This document shows, one piece after another, positions 1 to 5,843 of a stretch of DNA of 7,869 nt. Position 1 is the first letter of the stretch. Every line of letters starts with the position of its first letter. Source of the DNA: Synergistaceae bacterium (lineage in GTDB: Bacteria; Synergistota; Synergistia; Synergistales; Synergistaceae). The position numbers and the translations under genes are program-made. The notes under the pieces are model-generated. The model was not told where the DNA came from. It did not search any database and saw only the letters and a list, made by a program, of their open reading frames with translations. The stretch is taken from positions 1 to 7,869 of the forward strand of contig JAISDQ010000222.1 in the NCBI GenBank assembly GCA_031264605.1. The letters run 5' to 3'.

Positions 1-428
1 TCGTAGACGAACGCTACCGAGGGAGAACCTCCGCGCTTCTTTCCCGGCGTCGGAGGTTCGGCGGGTTCGCCTTTGAGAAAACCGTCGGGAAGCAGCGTTT
101 TCATCGCGGCGCCAAAACCGCAGAGATACGCGTCGCAGAACCACTTCAAAAGCGGTATCGCGTGTTCGCAGAGCACGGGAACGTCGTCGATCATCTCCGA
201 TATTTCGCGGATTTCCCCGCCGTAATCGGCGGCTTCGCCCGCAGCGGCCCCTATTATCATGCCGACCCGAGAACCGCGCCCGATGGGAACGCGCACGCGC
301 GCGCCGGGCAGTGGGATGTTGGCGAAACGACGAGGAAGGGAGTAAGTCAGATTGGTCCACCACGGACCGGGGAGAGCTACCGAGACGGTCTCGCCTGGTT
401 TGTCCAAGCGTCCAGGTTCATCGTCCAT
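1..428 (-). CDS. priA: Primosomal protein N' (PriA helicase), N-terminal part, cut by window edge
   Basis: PriA is the replication-restart DNA helicase that recognises stalled forks and reloads the replisome. Only the first 142 codons are present. They match the N-terminal 3'-DNA-binding domain: the segment VSVALPGP (residues 16-23) is followed by LTYSLP, then PGARVRVPIGRGSRVGMIIG (about residues 41-60), the usual opening of PriA. A second conserved patch with LKWFCDAYLCGFGAAMKTLLP (residues about 94-114) is also PriA-like. The helicase and zinc-binding parts lie outside the window. The start is fixed at the ATG at 428, because an in-frame TAA lies just upstream at 441-443 and no other start codon falls between them. 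The start overlaps the end of coaBC by 11 bases and has no recognisable Shine-Dalgarno sequence, so translation is probably coupled to coaBC. The coaBC-priA order is common in many bacteria. Confidence in the family is high; nothing can be said about the catalytic domains. Confidence 0.92.
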   Translation of the reverse strand, partial: MDDEPGRLDKPGETVSVALPGPWWTNLTYSLPRRFANIPLPGARVRVPIGRGSRVGMIIGAAAGEAADYGGEIREISEMIDDVPVLCEHAIPLLKWFCDAYLCGFGAAMKTLLPDGFLKGEPAEPPTPGKKRGGSPSVAFVY

Positions 429-1647
429 GAAGAATCGCGGTTATAGAATCCAGGATTCCCGACGCTACCTCCCATTTGCCGCCTGATAACGTCCGCGGCG
501 TCATGCCGTATTTTTGCGCGAAGAATATCTCGACGCTGTTGGAGTCGGACGCGAAACCGGAATCGGGGGCCGTGACGTCGTTCGCCACCACGAGGTCGAG
601 GTTTTTTCGCTCTATCTTGGATATGGCGTTTTCGCGGACGTTCTGTGTCTCCGCCGCGAAACCGACGAGTATCTGAGACGGTTTTTTGCCGTATCCGATT
701 TCGAGCGCGATATCCGGGTTCTGTTCCAGCTCCAGAGTTACGCTCGCCGCGCCGCCGCGTTTTATCTTCTGAGGGCTGAACTGTTTTGCCCTGTAATCGC
801 TCACGGCGGCGGTCTTGATTATCACGTCGGAATCCGGCAGCGCCGACATGCAGGCGTCGCGCATCTCGCGGGCGCAAGTTACCGGTACGAACCTGACGCC
901 GGACGGAACGCGCAGATCCGCCGGGCCGGAGACGAGCGTCACGTCAGCGCCCCTGTATCTCGCCTCCGCGGCGACCGCGTACCCCATTTTCCCCGAACTG
1001 GGGTTGGAGATATAACGCACCGGATCTATGTATTCCCGCGTAGGGCCGGCCGTCACGAGGATATTGACGCCCGCGCAGTCCTTGTCCGCGCGCAGCGAAT
1101 ACCATGTTTCGTCGAGTATCGCCTCCGTCGACGGAAGGCGGCCTTTGCCCTCGTAACCGCACGCGAGAGGGCCGGAATCCGGGTCGATGACGCGATGGCC
1201 GCGGGACGCCACCGTACCGGCGTTCGTTTTCGTGGCAGGATGCGCCCACATGTGCGAATTCATGGCCGGGAAGAAAATCTGGGGAGCCTCGCAGGCCAGC
1301 ATCGCCGCGCCGAGGAGCGTGGAGGAATCGCCGACGGCCGCCATTCGCAGGACGTTCGCCGTGCAGGGCGCCACCACCAGAACATCGGCCCAGCCCGACA
1401 GACTGATATGGGGTATCGTCCAGCCCATATCGTCGCCCTTGAAGTCTTTATCACGCCATACGCGCCGCTTTATGAGCGTCGCGAGGGCAAGCGGCGACAC
1501 CAGCGACGCGCCCATGTCCGTGAGGATGACTTCGACCTCGCAGCCCTGCTTCAGCCACGCGCGAACCAGATCGGGCGTCTTGTAAGCGGCGATTCCCCCG
1601 CTTACGCCCAGCAGTATTTTTTTATTACGCGCCCACTGAGGAGGCAT
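418..1647 (-). CDS. coaBC: Bifunctional phosphopantothenoylcysteine decarboxylase / phosphopantothenate-cysteine ligase
   Basis: CoaBC makes two steps of coenzyme A synthesis in the cytoplasm: CTP-dependent joining of 4'-phosphopantothenate to cysteine, then FMN-dependent decarboxylation to 4'-phosphopantetheine. The 409-residue length is normal. The N-terminal CoaC half opens with KKILLGVSGGIAAYK (9-23) and carries the active His80 (PHISLSGWADVLVVAPCTAN), Asn130 in FPAMN, and Cys163 in LACGYEGKGR. The C-terminal CoaB half starts at NILVTAGPTREYIDPVRY (195-212), with Arg211 and Asn215 in RYISNPSSGKMGYA and Lys294 after KTAAVSDYRAK. These sit at a constant offset of +5 from the E. coli catalytic positions as I recall them (His75, Asn125, Cys158, Arg206, Asn210, Lys289), so both activities look intact. 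The ATG at 1647 lies inside rpoZ (23-base overlap). A GGAGG nine bases upstream would serve as the ribosome site but can pair with the first codons (see 1640-1661). The gene ends 11 bases inside priA. Confidence 0.97.
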   Translation of the reverse strand: MPPQWARNKKILLGVSGGIAAYKTPDLVRAWLKQGCEVEVILTDMGASLVSPLALATLIKRRVWRDKDFKGDDMGWTIPHISLSGWADVLVVAPCTANVLRMAAVGDSSTLLGAAMLACEAPQIFFPAMNSHMWAHPATKTNAGTVASRGHRVIDPDSGPLACGYEGKGRLPSTEAILDETWYSLRADKDCAGVNILVTAGPTREYIDPVRYISNPSSGKMGYAVAAEARYRGADVTLVSGPADLRVPSGVRFVPVTCAREMRDACMSALPDSDVIIKTAAVSDYRAKQFSPQKIKRGGAASVTLELEQNPDIALEIGYGKKPSQILVGFAAETQNVRENAISKIERKNLDLVVANDVTAPDSGFASDSNSVEIFFAQKYGMTPRTLSGGKWEVASGILDSITAILHGR

Positions 1648-1867
1648 TGTCCCTGGCCTCCGCCATCACTGCCGGGTCTATGTTGAGGCGGCTCTTTTCT
1701 ATCTCGTCTATCGCGTGCGTTATGTAACGCTCGCTGCCCTCTCCCTCGAACGAGCGGCCCTTCTGTTCGCTGAGCTGGCGCGCTCTCGTCGAGACGACCA
1801 TAGCCAGCGCGTACTTGTTTTCGATGCGCGACGTTTCGTATATTTTTTCAAGGTTGTTGTAAATCAT
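1625..1867 (-). CDS. rpoZ: DNA-directed RNA polymerase omega subunit
   Basis: Omega is the small subunit that helps fold and hold the beta' subunit of RNA polymerase; in proteobacteria it also forms part of a ppGpp site. The 80-residue protein shows the two omega hallmarks: NKYALAMVVSTRARQL (residues 18-33, matching the RF-LV-VAARRARQ type motif) and ITHAIDEIEKSRLNID (49-64, matching the ALREIEEG type helix). The length is between that of B. subtilis and E. coli omega. The ATG at 1867 has a strong Shine-Dalgarno sequence, GGGAGG at 1875-1880, seven bases upstream. The start overlaps gmk by 20 bases and the end overlaps coaBC by 23 bases, so both ends of this short gene are shared. The gmk-rpoZ-coaBC order is a classic arrangement and supports the call. 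The C-terminal tail after residue 65 is less conserved. Confidence 0.93.
   Translation of the reverse strand: MIYNNLEKIYETSRIENKYALAMVVSTRARQLSEQKGRSFEGEGSERYITHAIDEIEKSRLNIDPAVMAEARDNASSVGA
1640..1661 (-). promoter_or_regulatory. Hairpin able to bury the coaBC ribosome binding site
   Basis: On the mRNA strand GGAGGC (1661-1656) is perfectly complementary to GCCTCC (1645-1640), a six-pair stem with five GC pairs around a ten-base loop. The GGAGG is the only well-spaced Shine-Dalgarno sequence for coaBC, whose ATG is at 1647. The pairing partner is the G of that ATG plus codons 2-3 (both Pro CCT). The hairpin lies wholly inside the last codons of rpoZ, whose stop is at 1625-1627, so ribosomes finishing rpoZ would melt it. 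The sequence complementarity is seen directly; a role in translational coupling is inferred. Confidence 0.4.
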
Positions 1868-2441
1868 CGCATTGCCTCCCGGCGTTTCGGTAGCTTTTTA
1901 TTATTTCCACGAGTTCGCGCGACGCCCGCGCGACGTCGTGATTCACTATTACGTGATCGTATTCGGCCGCGTGTTTCATCTCAGCGGCCGCGTTGCGGAG
2001 TCTCACGCCCATCTGTTCCGATGTTTCCGTGCCGCGTTCCTCGAGCCTGTTCTCCAGCTCGTCTAGGGACGGAGCCGTTATGAATATCCTTATGGCCTCG
2101 GGCTCGCTCTCTTTGATCTTGCGGCATCCCTTGACGTCTATCTCCAGAACGATGTCGCGCCCTTCGTTCAAAACCCGCTCGACATCGCTTTTTCTGGTAC
2201 CGTAGCGGTTCCGGTGCACCTCGGCCCATTCGAGAAATTCACCCCTGTCCGCCATACCTTCGAACTCGTCCCGTGAAATATAGTGATAATCGCGTCCCTC
2301 GGCCTCGCCCGCCCGCATTTTTCTGGTCGTACAGGAGACGGAGTACTCGAGGTCCTCGACCTCGCGGAACAGTATCTTCCGCAGAGTTCCCTTTCCCACG
2401 CCGGCCGGGCCGGAGAGGATGAAGAGATGTCCCTTTTTCAC
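1848..2441 (-). CDS. gmk: Guanylate kinase
   Basis: Gmk phosphorylates GMP to GDP with ATP in the cytoplasm, feeding GTP, dGTP and signalling nucleotides. The 197-residue length is typical. The Walker A loop is GPAGVGKGT (residues 11-19). The GMP-binding region follows as SVSCTTRKMRAGEAEGRDYH (34-53), with Glu69 and Tyr80 in the EFLEWAEV and RYGTRKS segments, then VLEIDVKGCRKI (98-109), the lid around EERGTETSEQMGVRLR (134-149), and YDHVIVN (161-167). Two family positions differ mildly from the commonest forms: KMR where RPR is usual, and VKG where VQG is usual. Both are conservative enough that activity is expected. The start is a GTG at 2441 that shares GTGA with the remA stop (4-base overlap); only a weak GGGG lies upstream, so coupling to remA is likely. 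The 3' end overlaps rpoZ by 20 bases. Confidence 0.96.
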   Translation of the reverse strand: MKKGHLFILSGPAGVGKGTLRKILFREVEDLEYSVSCTTRKMRAGEAEGRDYHYISRDEFEGMADRGEFLEWAEVHRNRYGTRKSDVERVLNEGRDIVLEIDVKGCRKIKESEPEAIRIFITAPSLDELENRLEERGTETSEQMGVRLRNAAAEMKHAAEYDHVIVNHDVARASRELVEIIKSYRNAGRQCDDLQQP

Positions 2442-2719
2442 GAAGCGGCCCCGCCGTTCGAGGGAGACGCGCCGTCCGCGTCTTCCTCGAACCGCGACGA
2501 CAGAGTCTCCGGCTGAAGGGCCGATATGACGACGTGCCTGCTGTCCATTATCAGCACAGCTCTCGTCTTGCGCCCCTGAGTCGCGTCCACCAAAAGCCCC
2601 GCGGCGCGGGCTTCCTCCCTGAGACGGCGCAAAGGCGCGCTCGACGGGTCAATTATGGCCACAACCCTGTCGCGCGACACCATGTTGCCGAAACCGATAT
2701 GGACGAGACGGGAATTCAT
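2438..2719 (-). CDS. remA: RemA-type DNA-binding regulator (DUF370)
   Basis: RemA/DUF370 proteins are small DNA-binding proteins. In Bacillus subtilis RemA binds DNA as oligomers and switches on matrix and osmoprotection genes; the role in other phyla is mostly unknown. The 93 residues begin LVHIGFGNMVSRDRVVAIID (5-24), matching the family opening LINIGFGN, and continue with SSAPLRRLREEAR (26-38), LLVDATQGRKTRAVLIMDS (42-60) and HVVISALQPETLSSRF (62-77). Arg50 of the RR pair known to matter for DNA binding in B. subtilis is kept, while the next residue is Lys51, not Arg. The last 16 residues are acidic then small-residue rich, and look disordered. The ATG at 2719 has GGAG seven bases upstream (2727-2730). 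The neighbours, yicC upstream and gmk downstream, are the usual ones for this family. Its targets cannot be read from this window. Confidence 0.93.
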   Translation of the reverse strand: MNSRLVHIGFGNMVSRDRVVAIIDPSSAPLRRLREEARAAGLLVDATQGRKTRAVLIMDSRHVVISALQPETLSSRFEEDADGASPSNGGAAS

Positions 2720-2723
2720 ATCC

Positions 2724-2741
2724 TCACTCCGGCGTCACTCC
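2724..2741 (-). repeat. Direct repeat GGAGTGA at the yicC-remA junction
   Basis: GGAGTGA occurs twice, at 2735-2741 and 2724-2730, with four bases between. The first copy holds the yicC stop codon (TGA at 2735-2737); the second supplies the GGAG ribosome binding site of remA. A short duplication that created the binding site is possible, but a seven-base repeat could also be chance. Confidence 0.4.
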
Positions 2742-3619
2742 AGATTCTGTACCTGTTCGCGTATCCTTTCGATGGCCGACCTGACCTCGACCATGATCCA
2801 ACGTATATCAGCGCTCGTTATCTTGGAATTAATGGTATTTGCCTCCCTGTTCATCTCCTGCGCCAGAAAATCGAGTTTACGCCCCTCGGCTTCGCCCTCT
2901 TCCCCAATTTCGCGAAATTTGGCCACGTGGCTCGATATGCGCGCGATTTCCTCGGATATGTCCCATTTGTCCGCGAAAATCACCGCCTCCTGTGCGAATC
3001 GCGATTCGTCAGGCGATATTCCCGCGGACGCGAGAGCGTTCTTCAGCCGCTCGGCGACGGTCTCGAACGCGGCGTCTCTGGCTCCCGCCCAGGCGTCCTC
3101 CACATGTTTCATGAGGCGTTCGGTCTCGTTCAGATGCAGGCCGACGGCCTCCTTCAGATGAGCGCCTTCCTCGCGCCTCATATCGTTCAAGTTTTCAGCC
3201 GCGCGGTCCAGCAAGCCCGACATGAAATCCTCGGCGTCGTCGCCCCCAAAAGCGGCGCGCGGGGACATGTCCAGCACTCCCGGCAGATTGACGAGGGCGT
3301 CGAGGGATATGTCGCGTTCCGCTCCCATCGCGTCTCGCATCGACGATATCTCTCTGTAATAGGCCGTCATGGCCTCTTTGTTGAGGGCGAGCGCTGACGC
3401 CGCCGCCGACCAGGTTATTTCGACGCGCGCGGTGACCTTGCCTCTGCGGAACAAACCGCGCAGCCGCCGGTGAAACCACGCCTCGAACGAAGATATCTCC
3501 CTCGGGAGCCTGACGGATATCTCCTTATATCTGTGGTTCACGCTCGACAGCGCGACTGACGCCGTTCCCCACGGACGCTCTTCGGACGCCGTTCCAAATC
3601 CGGTCATGCTAACATACAT
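2735..3619 (-). CDS. yicC: YicC/YloC-family endoribonuclease
   Basis: Members of the YicC (E. coli) / YloC (B. subtilis) family act as endoribonucleases; E. coli YicC has been linked to turnover of a small RNA. The protein of 294 residues has the family's N-terminal signature SMTGFG (4-9), then SVNHRYKEISVRLPREI (26-42). Its C-terminal DUF1732 region contains DISEEIARISSHVAKF (210-225), GRKLDFLAQEMNREANTINS (236-255) and the closing IERIREQVQNLE. I chose the ATG at 3619 over a longer reading from 3655: it gives the family's usual N-terminus just before MTGFG, and it has GGAGGG (3628-3633) and GAGG (3623-3626) upstream, while the extension only shadows plsC. The start overlaps the plsC end by 11 bases. 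The end lies 15 bases before remA, the gene that commonly follows yicC. No odd residues were noticed. Confidence 0.95.
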   Translation of the reverse strand: MYVSMTGFGTASEERPWGTASVALSSVNHRYKEISVRLPREISSFEAWFHRRLRGLFRRGKVTARVEITWSAAASALALNKEAMTAYYREISSMRDAMGAERDISLDALVNLPGVLDMSPRAAFGGDDAEDFMSGLLDRAAENLNDMRREEGAHLKEAVGLHLNETERLMKHVEDAWAGARDAAFETVAERLKNALASAGISPDESRFAQEAVIFADKWDISEEIARISSHVAKFREIGEEGEAEGRKLDFLAQEMNREANTINSKITSADIRWIMVEVRSAIERIREQVQNLE

Positions 3620-4241
3620 TTGCCTCGCCCTCCATGGCGGCCAGTTCTCTTTCAAGCGATCTCATGAGCTTTTCCCTTCTCTCGCGCTCGTCGGGCATAT
3701 CCGGGTCGGGGTATATGAGACGGGATATCGAGAGTTTCAGTTTCGACGGCCGCGGCAGCGCCCTGCCCCTGGGCCAGACCTCAAAAGAACCCTTCACGTA
3801 TACCGGGAGCACGGGAACCCCCGTTTTCACCGACAGATACGCCACCCCCGCCTCCAGCGGCTTCAGCCTGCCGTCCGCGGTCCTCGACCCTTCGGGAAAG
3901 AGCAGCACGCTTTCTCCCTCTTTCAGGAGCGCCAGGAGGAGTTTCATGACGGCGCCCGCTCTTTGGCTGTCCCCGCGCCTCACCGGAACCGCTCCCAGCA
4001 CCCGGATGAAAAAATTCAGCAGGGGAACGCGAAACAACGATTCCTTGGCGAGATATCTCAACCGTATCGGAATAACTCCGCCTATCAAAGGAGGATCCAC
4101 GAAACTCGCGTGGTTGGACGCCACTATCATCGGCCCCTCGTCCGGGACGTTCGACATACCGCGTACCTCCAGGCGATTGTAGAGCGTGAAAAACAGCCTG
4201 AAGGCGTTTTTAACGAAACGGTAAAAAACGCGTGAAATCAT
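3609..4241 (-). CDS. plsC: 1-acyl-sn-glycerol-3-phosphate acyltransferase
   Basis: PlsC-type enzymes transfer a fatty acyl group to lysophosphatidic acid to give phosphatidic acid, at the inner face of the cytoplasmic membrane. All four acyltransferase motifs are present in 210 residues: NHASFVD (43-49, with the His44 and Asp49 HX4D pair), VPVRRG (85-90), FPEGSRTADG (115-124) and VPVLPVYVKG (142-151). The N-terminus (about residues 5-20) is amphipathic to hydrophobic and probably membrane-associated, and there is no clear signal peptide. The ATG at 4241 forms an ATGA overlap with the cmk stop and has no good Shine-Dalgarno sequence, so translation is likely coupled to cmk. The cmk-plsC pairing is widespread. 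The exact acyl donor (acyl-CoA or acyl-ACP) cannot be told from sequence. A short hairpin occupies codons 4-13 (see 4204-4231). Confidence 0.94.
   Translation of the reverse strand: MISRVFYRFVKNAFRLFFTLYNRLEVRGMSNVPDEGPMIVASNHASFVDPPLIGGVIPIRLRYLAKESLFRVPLLNFFIRVLGAVPVRRGDSQRAGAVMKLLLALLKEGESVLLFPEGSRTADGRLKPLEAGVAYLSVKTGVPVLPVYVKGSFEVWPRGRALPRPSKLKLSISRLIYPDPDMPDERERREKLMRSLERELAAMEGEANVC
4204..4231 (-). other. Inverted repeat in the first codons of plsC
   Basis: GCGTTTTT (4204-4211) and AAAAACGC (4224-4231) are a perfect eight-base inverted repeat. With one mismatch, two further pairs close a six-base loop. In the mRNA the hairpin begins ten bases after the plsC ATG. It lies inside coding sequence and has no following T-run, so it does not look like a terminator. 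It may tune PlsC translation, or may simply reflect Phe and Lys/Asn codons lying close together. Confidence 0.3.
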
Positions 4242-4915
4242 GACTCAGGCGTCAAAACCCTCGCGACTTCTTCCATGACGCAGGAGACCACTTCCTCGAA
4301 AGAGAGTCCGGTGCTGTCGAGCGTAACGGCGTCCTCGGCCCGTTTCAATGGGGCGGCCGCCCGGTTCGCGTCCATTTCGTCCCTTGCCTTCACCTGCTCC
4401 AGTATATCGTCGTAATTGGATTCCTCGCCCCTGGCGAGCCTTTCGGCGTGACGCCTCGCGGCCCTTTCCCCGGGAGACGCGGTGAGGAAAATCTTGACGT
4501 CCGCGTCGGGGAAAACCACCGTACCCATGTCGCGTCCCTCCGCCACCAAGCCTCGGCTCCTCTCCGCGCGCTGTATTCCGAGCAGCGACTCGCGGAGCGC
4601 CGGAAGCGCCGAATACGGCGAGACGTTCCGCTCTATCATGGGAGTCCTGATGACTTCCGTGACGTCCCCGCCGCACGCGAACACTCTCCCGTCCCGGAAC
4701 GATACCGTAAATTCCCCGAGCGCCGCGCGCAGTTCCGGCGAATCAGACGGAGGAATGTTTTTCGACAGCATCACGTGAGTGATTGCCCTGTATATTGCCC
4801 CTGTGTCCAGAAACGGCAAACACATCCGCTTCGCCACTTCCCGCGCCACAGTGCTTTTACCGGCGCCGGCCGGGCCGTCGAGGACTATTATCGGCGGACG
4901 TCCGGATGAACGCAT
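4238..4915 (-). CDS. cmk: Cytidylate kinase (CMP/dCMP kinase)
   Basis: Cmk phosphorylates CMP and dCMP with ATP in the cytoplasm, supporting pyrimidine nucleotide and phospholipid-precursor supply. The 225-residue length fits the family. Motifs in order are the P-loop GPAGAGKST (14-22), DTGAIYRA (37-44), the NMP-binding insert with TEVIRTPMIERNVSPYSALP (86-105), EGRDMGTVVFPDADVKIFL (126-144), the lid-region arginines in ERAARRHAERL (150-160), and DEMDANRAAAPLKRAEDA (169-186). The start is the ATG at 4915; the open frame runs on to 5200, but that extension has no family resemblance and is the HDOD gene read in another frame. The ATG sits 11 bases after the HDOD stop, with only a close AAGG as ribosome site. 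The gene ends in a 4-base overlap with plsC. Confidence 0.96.
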   Translation of the reverse strand: MRSSGRPPIIVLDGPAGAGKSTVAREVAKRMCLPFLDTGAIYRAITHVMLSKNIPPSDSPELRAALGEFTVSFRDGRVFACGGDVTEVIRTPMIERNVSPYSALPALRESLLGIQRAERSRGLVAEGRDMGTVVFPDADVKIFLTASPGERAARRHAERLARGEESNYDDILEQVKARDEMDANRAAAPLKRAEDAVTLDSTGLSFEEVVSCVMEEVARVLTPES

Positions 4916-4926
4916 GGCCTTCGTTT

Positions 4927-5805
4927 TTATTTGAAACTGTCGTCCATCGCCGATATGATATCCACGAACTCCGCCATCAACTCTTCGGTTTTGTCGGCGA
5001 TGCCGAGCCGTTCGAGGCTGTCGGTGGAGACATTGTACTGCATACCGTCGGCGCCTATCCCGAGGCCGAGCATGAGGCACAGTGAATTGGCCACGTGCAC
5101 CACGTCGAGAACTTTTCTGTATTCCTCTCCTTCCGGAGGAAGCCCTTCTGGAGTATGGTGGTAGATGGTCACATAAGAGTACGCGTCCGGAAGGTTCCAT
5201 TGTTCCATCACCAAACCGCCGACCTGGGCGTGATCAAAGCCCAGAACCTGGCGCTCGGCGTCGCAGAACGGTACGCCGTCTTCCTCCACAAGACGGAGGA
5301 TTATGCTGTAACCGAAGCGAACGTAGTCGTTCAGGACGATCTTGCCGATATCGTGCATCAAGCCGCCGATGTACGCTTCCTCCGGGTCGCCGGCATGTAC
5401 TTTTTCGCACAGATAACGGCTTGTGGCGGCCACTCCCTGAGAATGCCTCCATAGTCCCCCGCGGTCGAGAGAATATCCCGTGAAAGCGCCGTCCATGAAT
5501 TTATAGACCGAAGCGGCGAGGACGATGCTCTTTACCGTCTTGAAACCGAGATAAGAGATGGCCTCCGGCACGACCGTTATTTTGCGCGACAGGCCGTAAT
5601 AAGCCGAGTTCGCGAGCCGCAGGACGCGCAATACCAAGCTCTCGTCCTTGCGCAGCGTATTGCCGACGTCCGACGCGCTGCTCTTAGGATCGTCCAATTT
5701 TTTCAAGGTTTCTATGACAAACTGAGGCAATGAAGGTATATCCTTCACCCTCTTCAATACTCGGCGTTGTATCAAGTCCCGGGTTCGATCGTCAAGTCCC
5801 TGCAT
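4927..5805 (-). CDS. HDOD-domain signal transduction protein
   Basis: HDOD proteins are relatives of HD phosphohydrolases that mostly act as non-enzymatic output or scaffold domains in signalling, motility, stress and cell-cycle control. This 292-residue protein is a stand-alone HDOD domain with no receiver, GGDEF or other recognisable partner. It shows IPSLPQFVIETLKKLDDP near residues 23-40, then VLRVLRLANSAYYGL (58-72), AISYLGFKTVKSIVLAASV (82-100), MHDIGK (150-155) and DHAQVGGLVMEQWNLPDAYS (191-210), with a His pair at 216-217. His121, His151-Asp152, His192 and the His pair keep an HD-like set, so metal binding is possible though unproven. I chose the ATG at 5805: GGAGG lies seven bases upstream, while the longest frame begins with a TTG at 5835 with no comparable support. 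A candidate promoter lies just upstream at 5841-5869. The partner and signal are unknown. Confidence 0.9.
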   Translation of the reverse strand: MQGLDDRTRDLIQRRVLKRVKDIPSLPQFVIETLKKLDDPKSSASDVGNTLRKDESLVLRVLRLANSAYYGLSRKITVVPEAISYLGFKTVKSIVLAASVYKFMDGAFTGYSLDRGGLWRHSQGVAATSRYLCEKVHAGDPEEAYIGGLMHDIGKIVLNDYVRFGYSIILRLVEEDGVPFCDAERQVLGFDHAQVGGLVMEQWNLPDAYSYVTIYHHTPEGLPPEGEEYRKVLDVVHVANSLCLMLGLGIGADGMQYNVSTDSLERLGIADKTEELMAEFVDIISAMDDSFK

Positions 5806-5811
5806 CTGCAT

Positions 5812-5817
5812 CCCTCC
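5812..5817 (-). promoter_or_regulatory. Shine-Dalgarno sequence that sets the HDOD gene start
   Basis: GGAGGG at 5817-5812 is a near-perfect ribosome binding site. The GGAGG core is seven bases from the ATG at 5805, the normal distance. It directly abuts another in-frame ATG at 5811, which is too close to be used. This makes the 292-residue form the likely product. Confidence 0.7.
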
Positions 5818-5820
5818 GTA

Positions 5821-5843
5821 AATCTCGTCACGCAAGCAAGATT
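5821..5843 (-). promoter_or_regulatory. Dyad overlapping the -10 and presumed start site
   Basis: AATCTTG (5843-5837) and CGAGATT (5827-5821) form an interrupted dyad: six of seven positions are exact complements and the seventh is a G-U pair in RNA, with a nine-base spacer. It covers the end of the TATAAT and the likely transcription start. It could be an operator, or a leader hairpin in read-through mRNA. A chance match is possible at this length. Confidence 0.25.

Noticed and set aside
377..877. A 166-codon minus-strand frame inside coaBC
   Set aside because: Same strand but a different frame from coaBC, and Arg-rich without motifs. Its last codons include an ATGA at the coaBC stop, but priA reads in another frame.
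514..1686. A 390-codon open frame on the plus strand
   Set aside because: It runs antisense to coaBC and the end of rpoZ, has an Arg/His-rich composition with no family motif, and is explained by the GC-rich codons of coaBC. The minus-strand gene has all catalytic residues.
2534..3397. A 287-codon open frame on the plus strand
   Set aside because: Antisense to remA and yicC, with no recognisable domain; a shadow of the real genes.
3620..3655. A 12-residue extension of YicC
   Set aside because: The family starts just before SMTGFG, and the ATG at 3619 has good ribosome sites.
4204..4231. Intrinsic terminator
   Set aside because: The stem is AT-rich at its inner part, lies within the plsC coding start and has no downstream T-run on the transcribed strand.
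3606..4235. A 209-codon open frame on the plus strand
   Set aside because: Almost exactly mirrors plsC and has an Arg/His/Pro-rich translation typical of an antisense shadow.
4916..5200. A 95-residue N-terminal extension of Cmk
   Set aside because: The extension is the HDOD gene read in another frame; Cmk proteins start shortly before the P-loop, matching the ATG at 4915.
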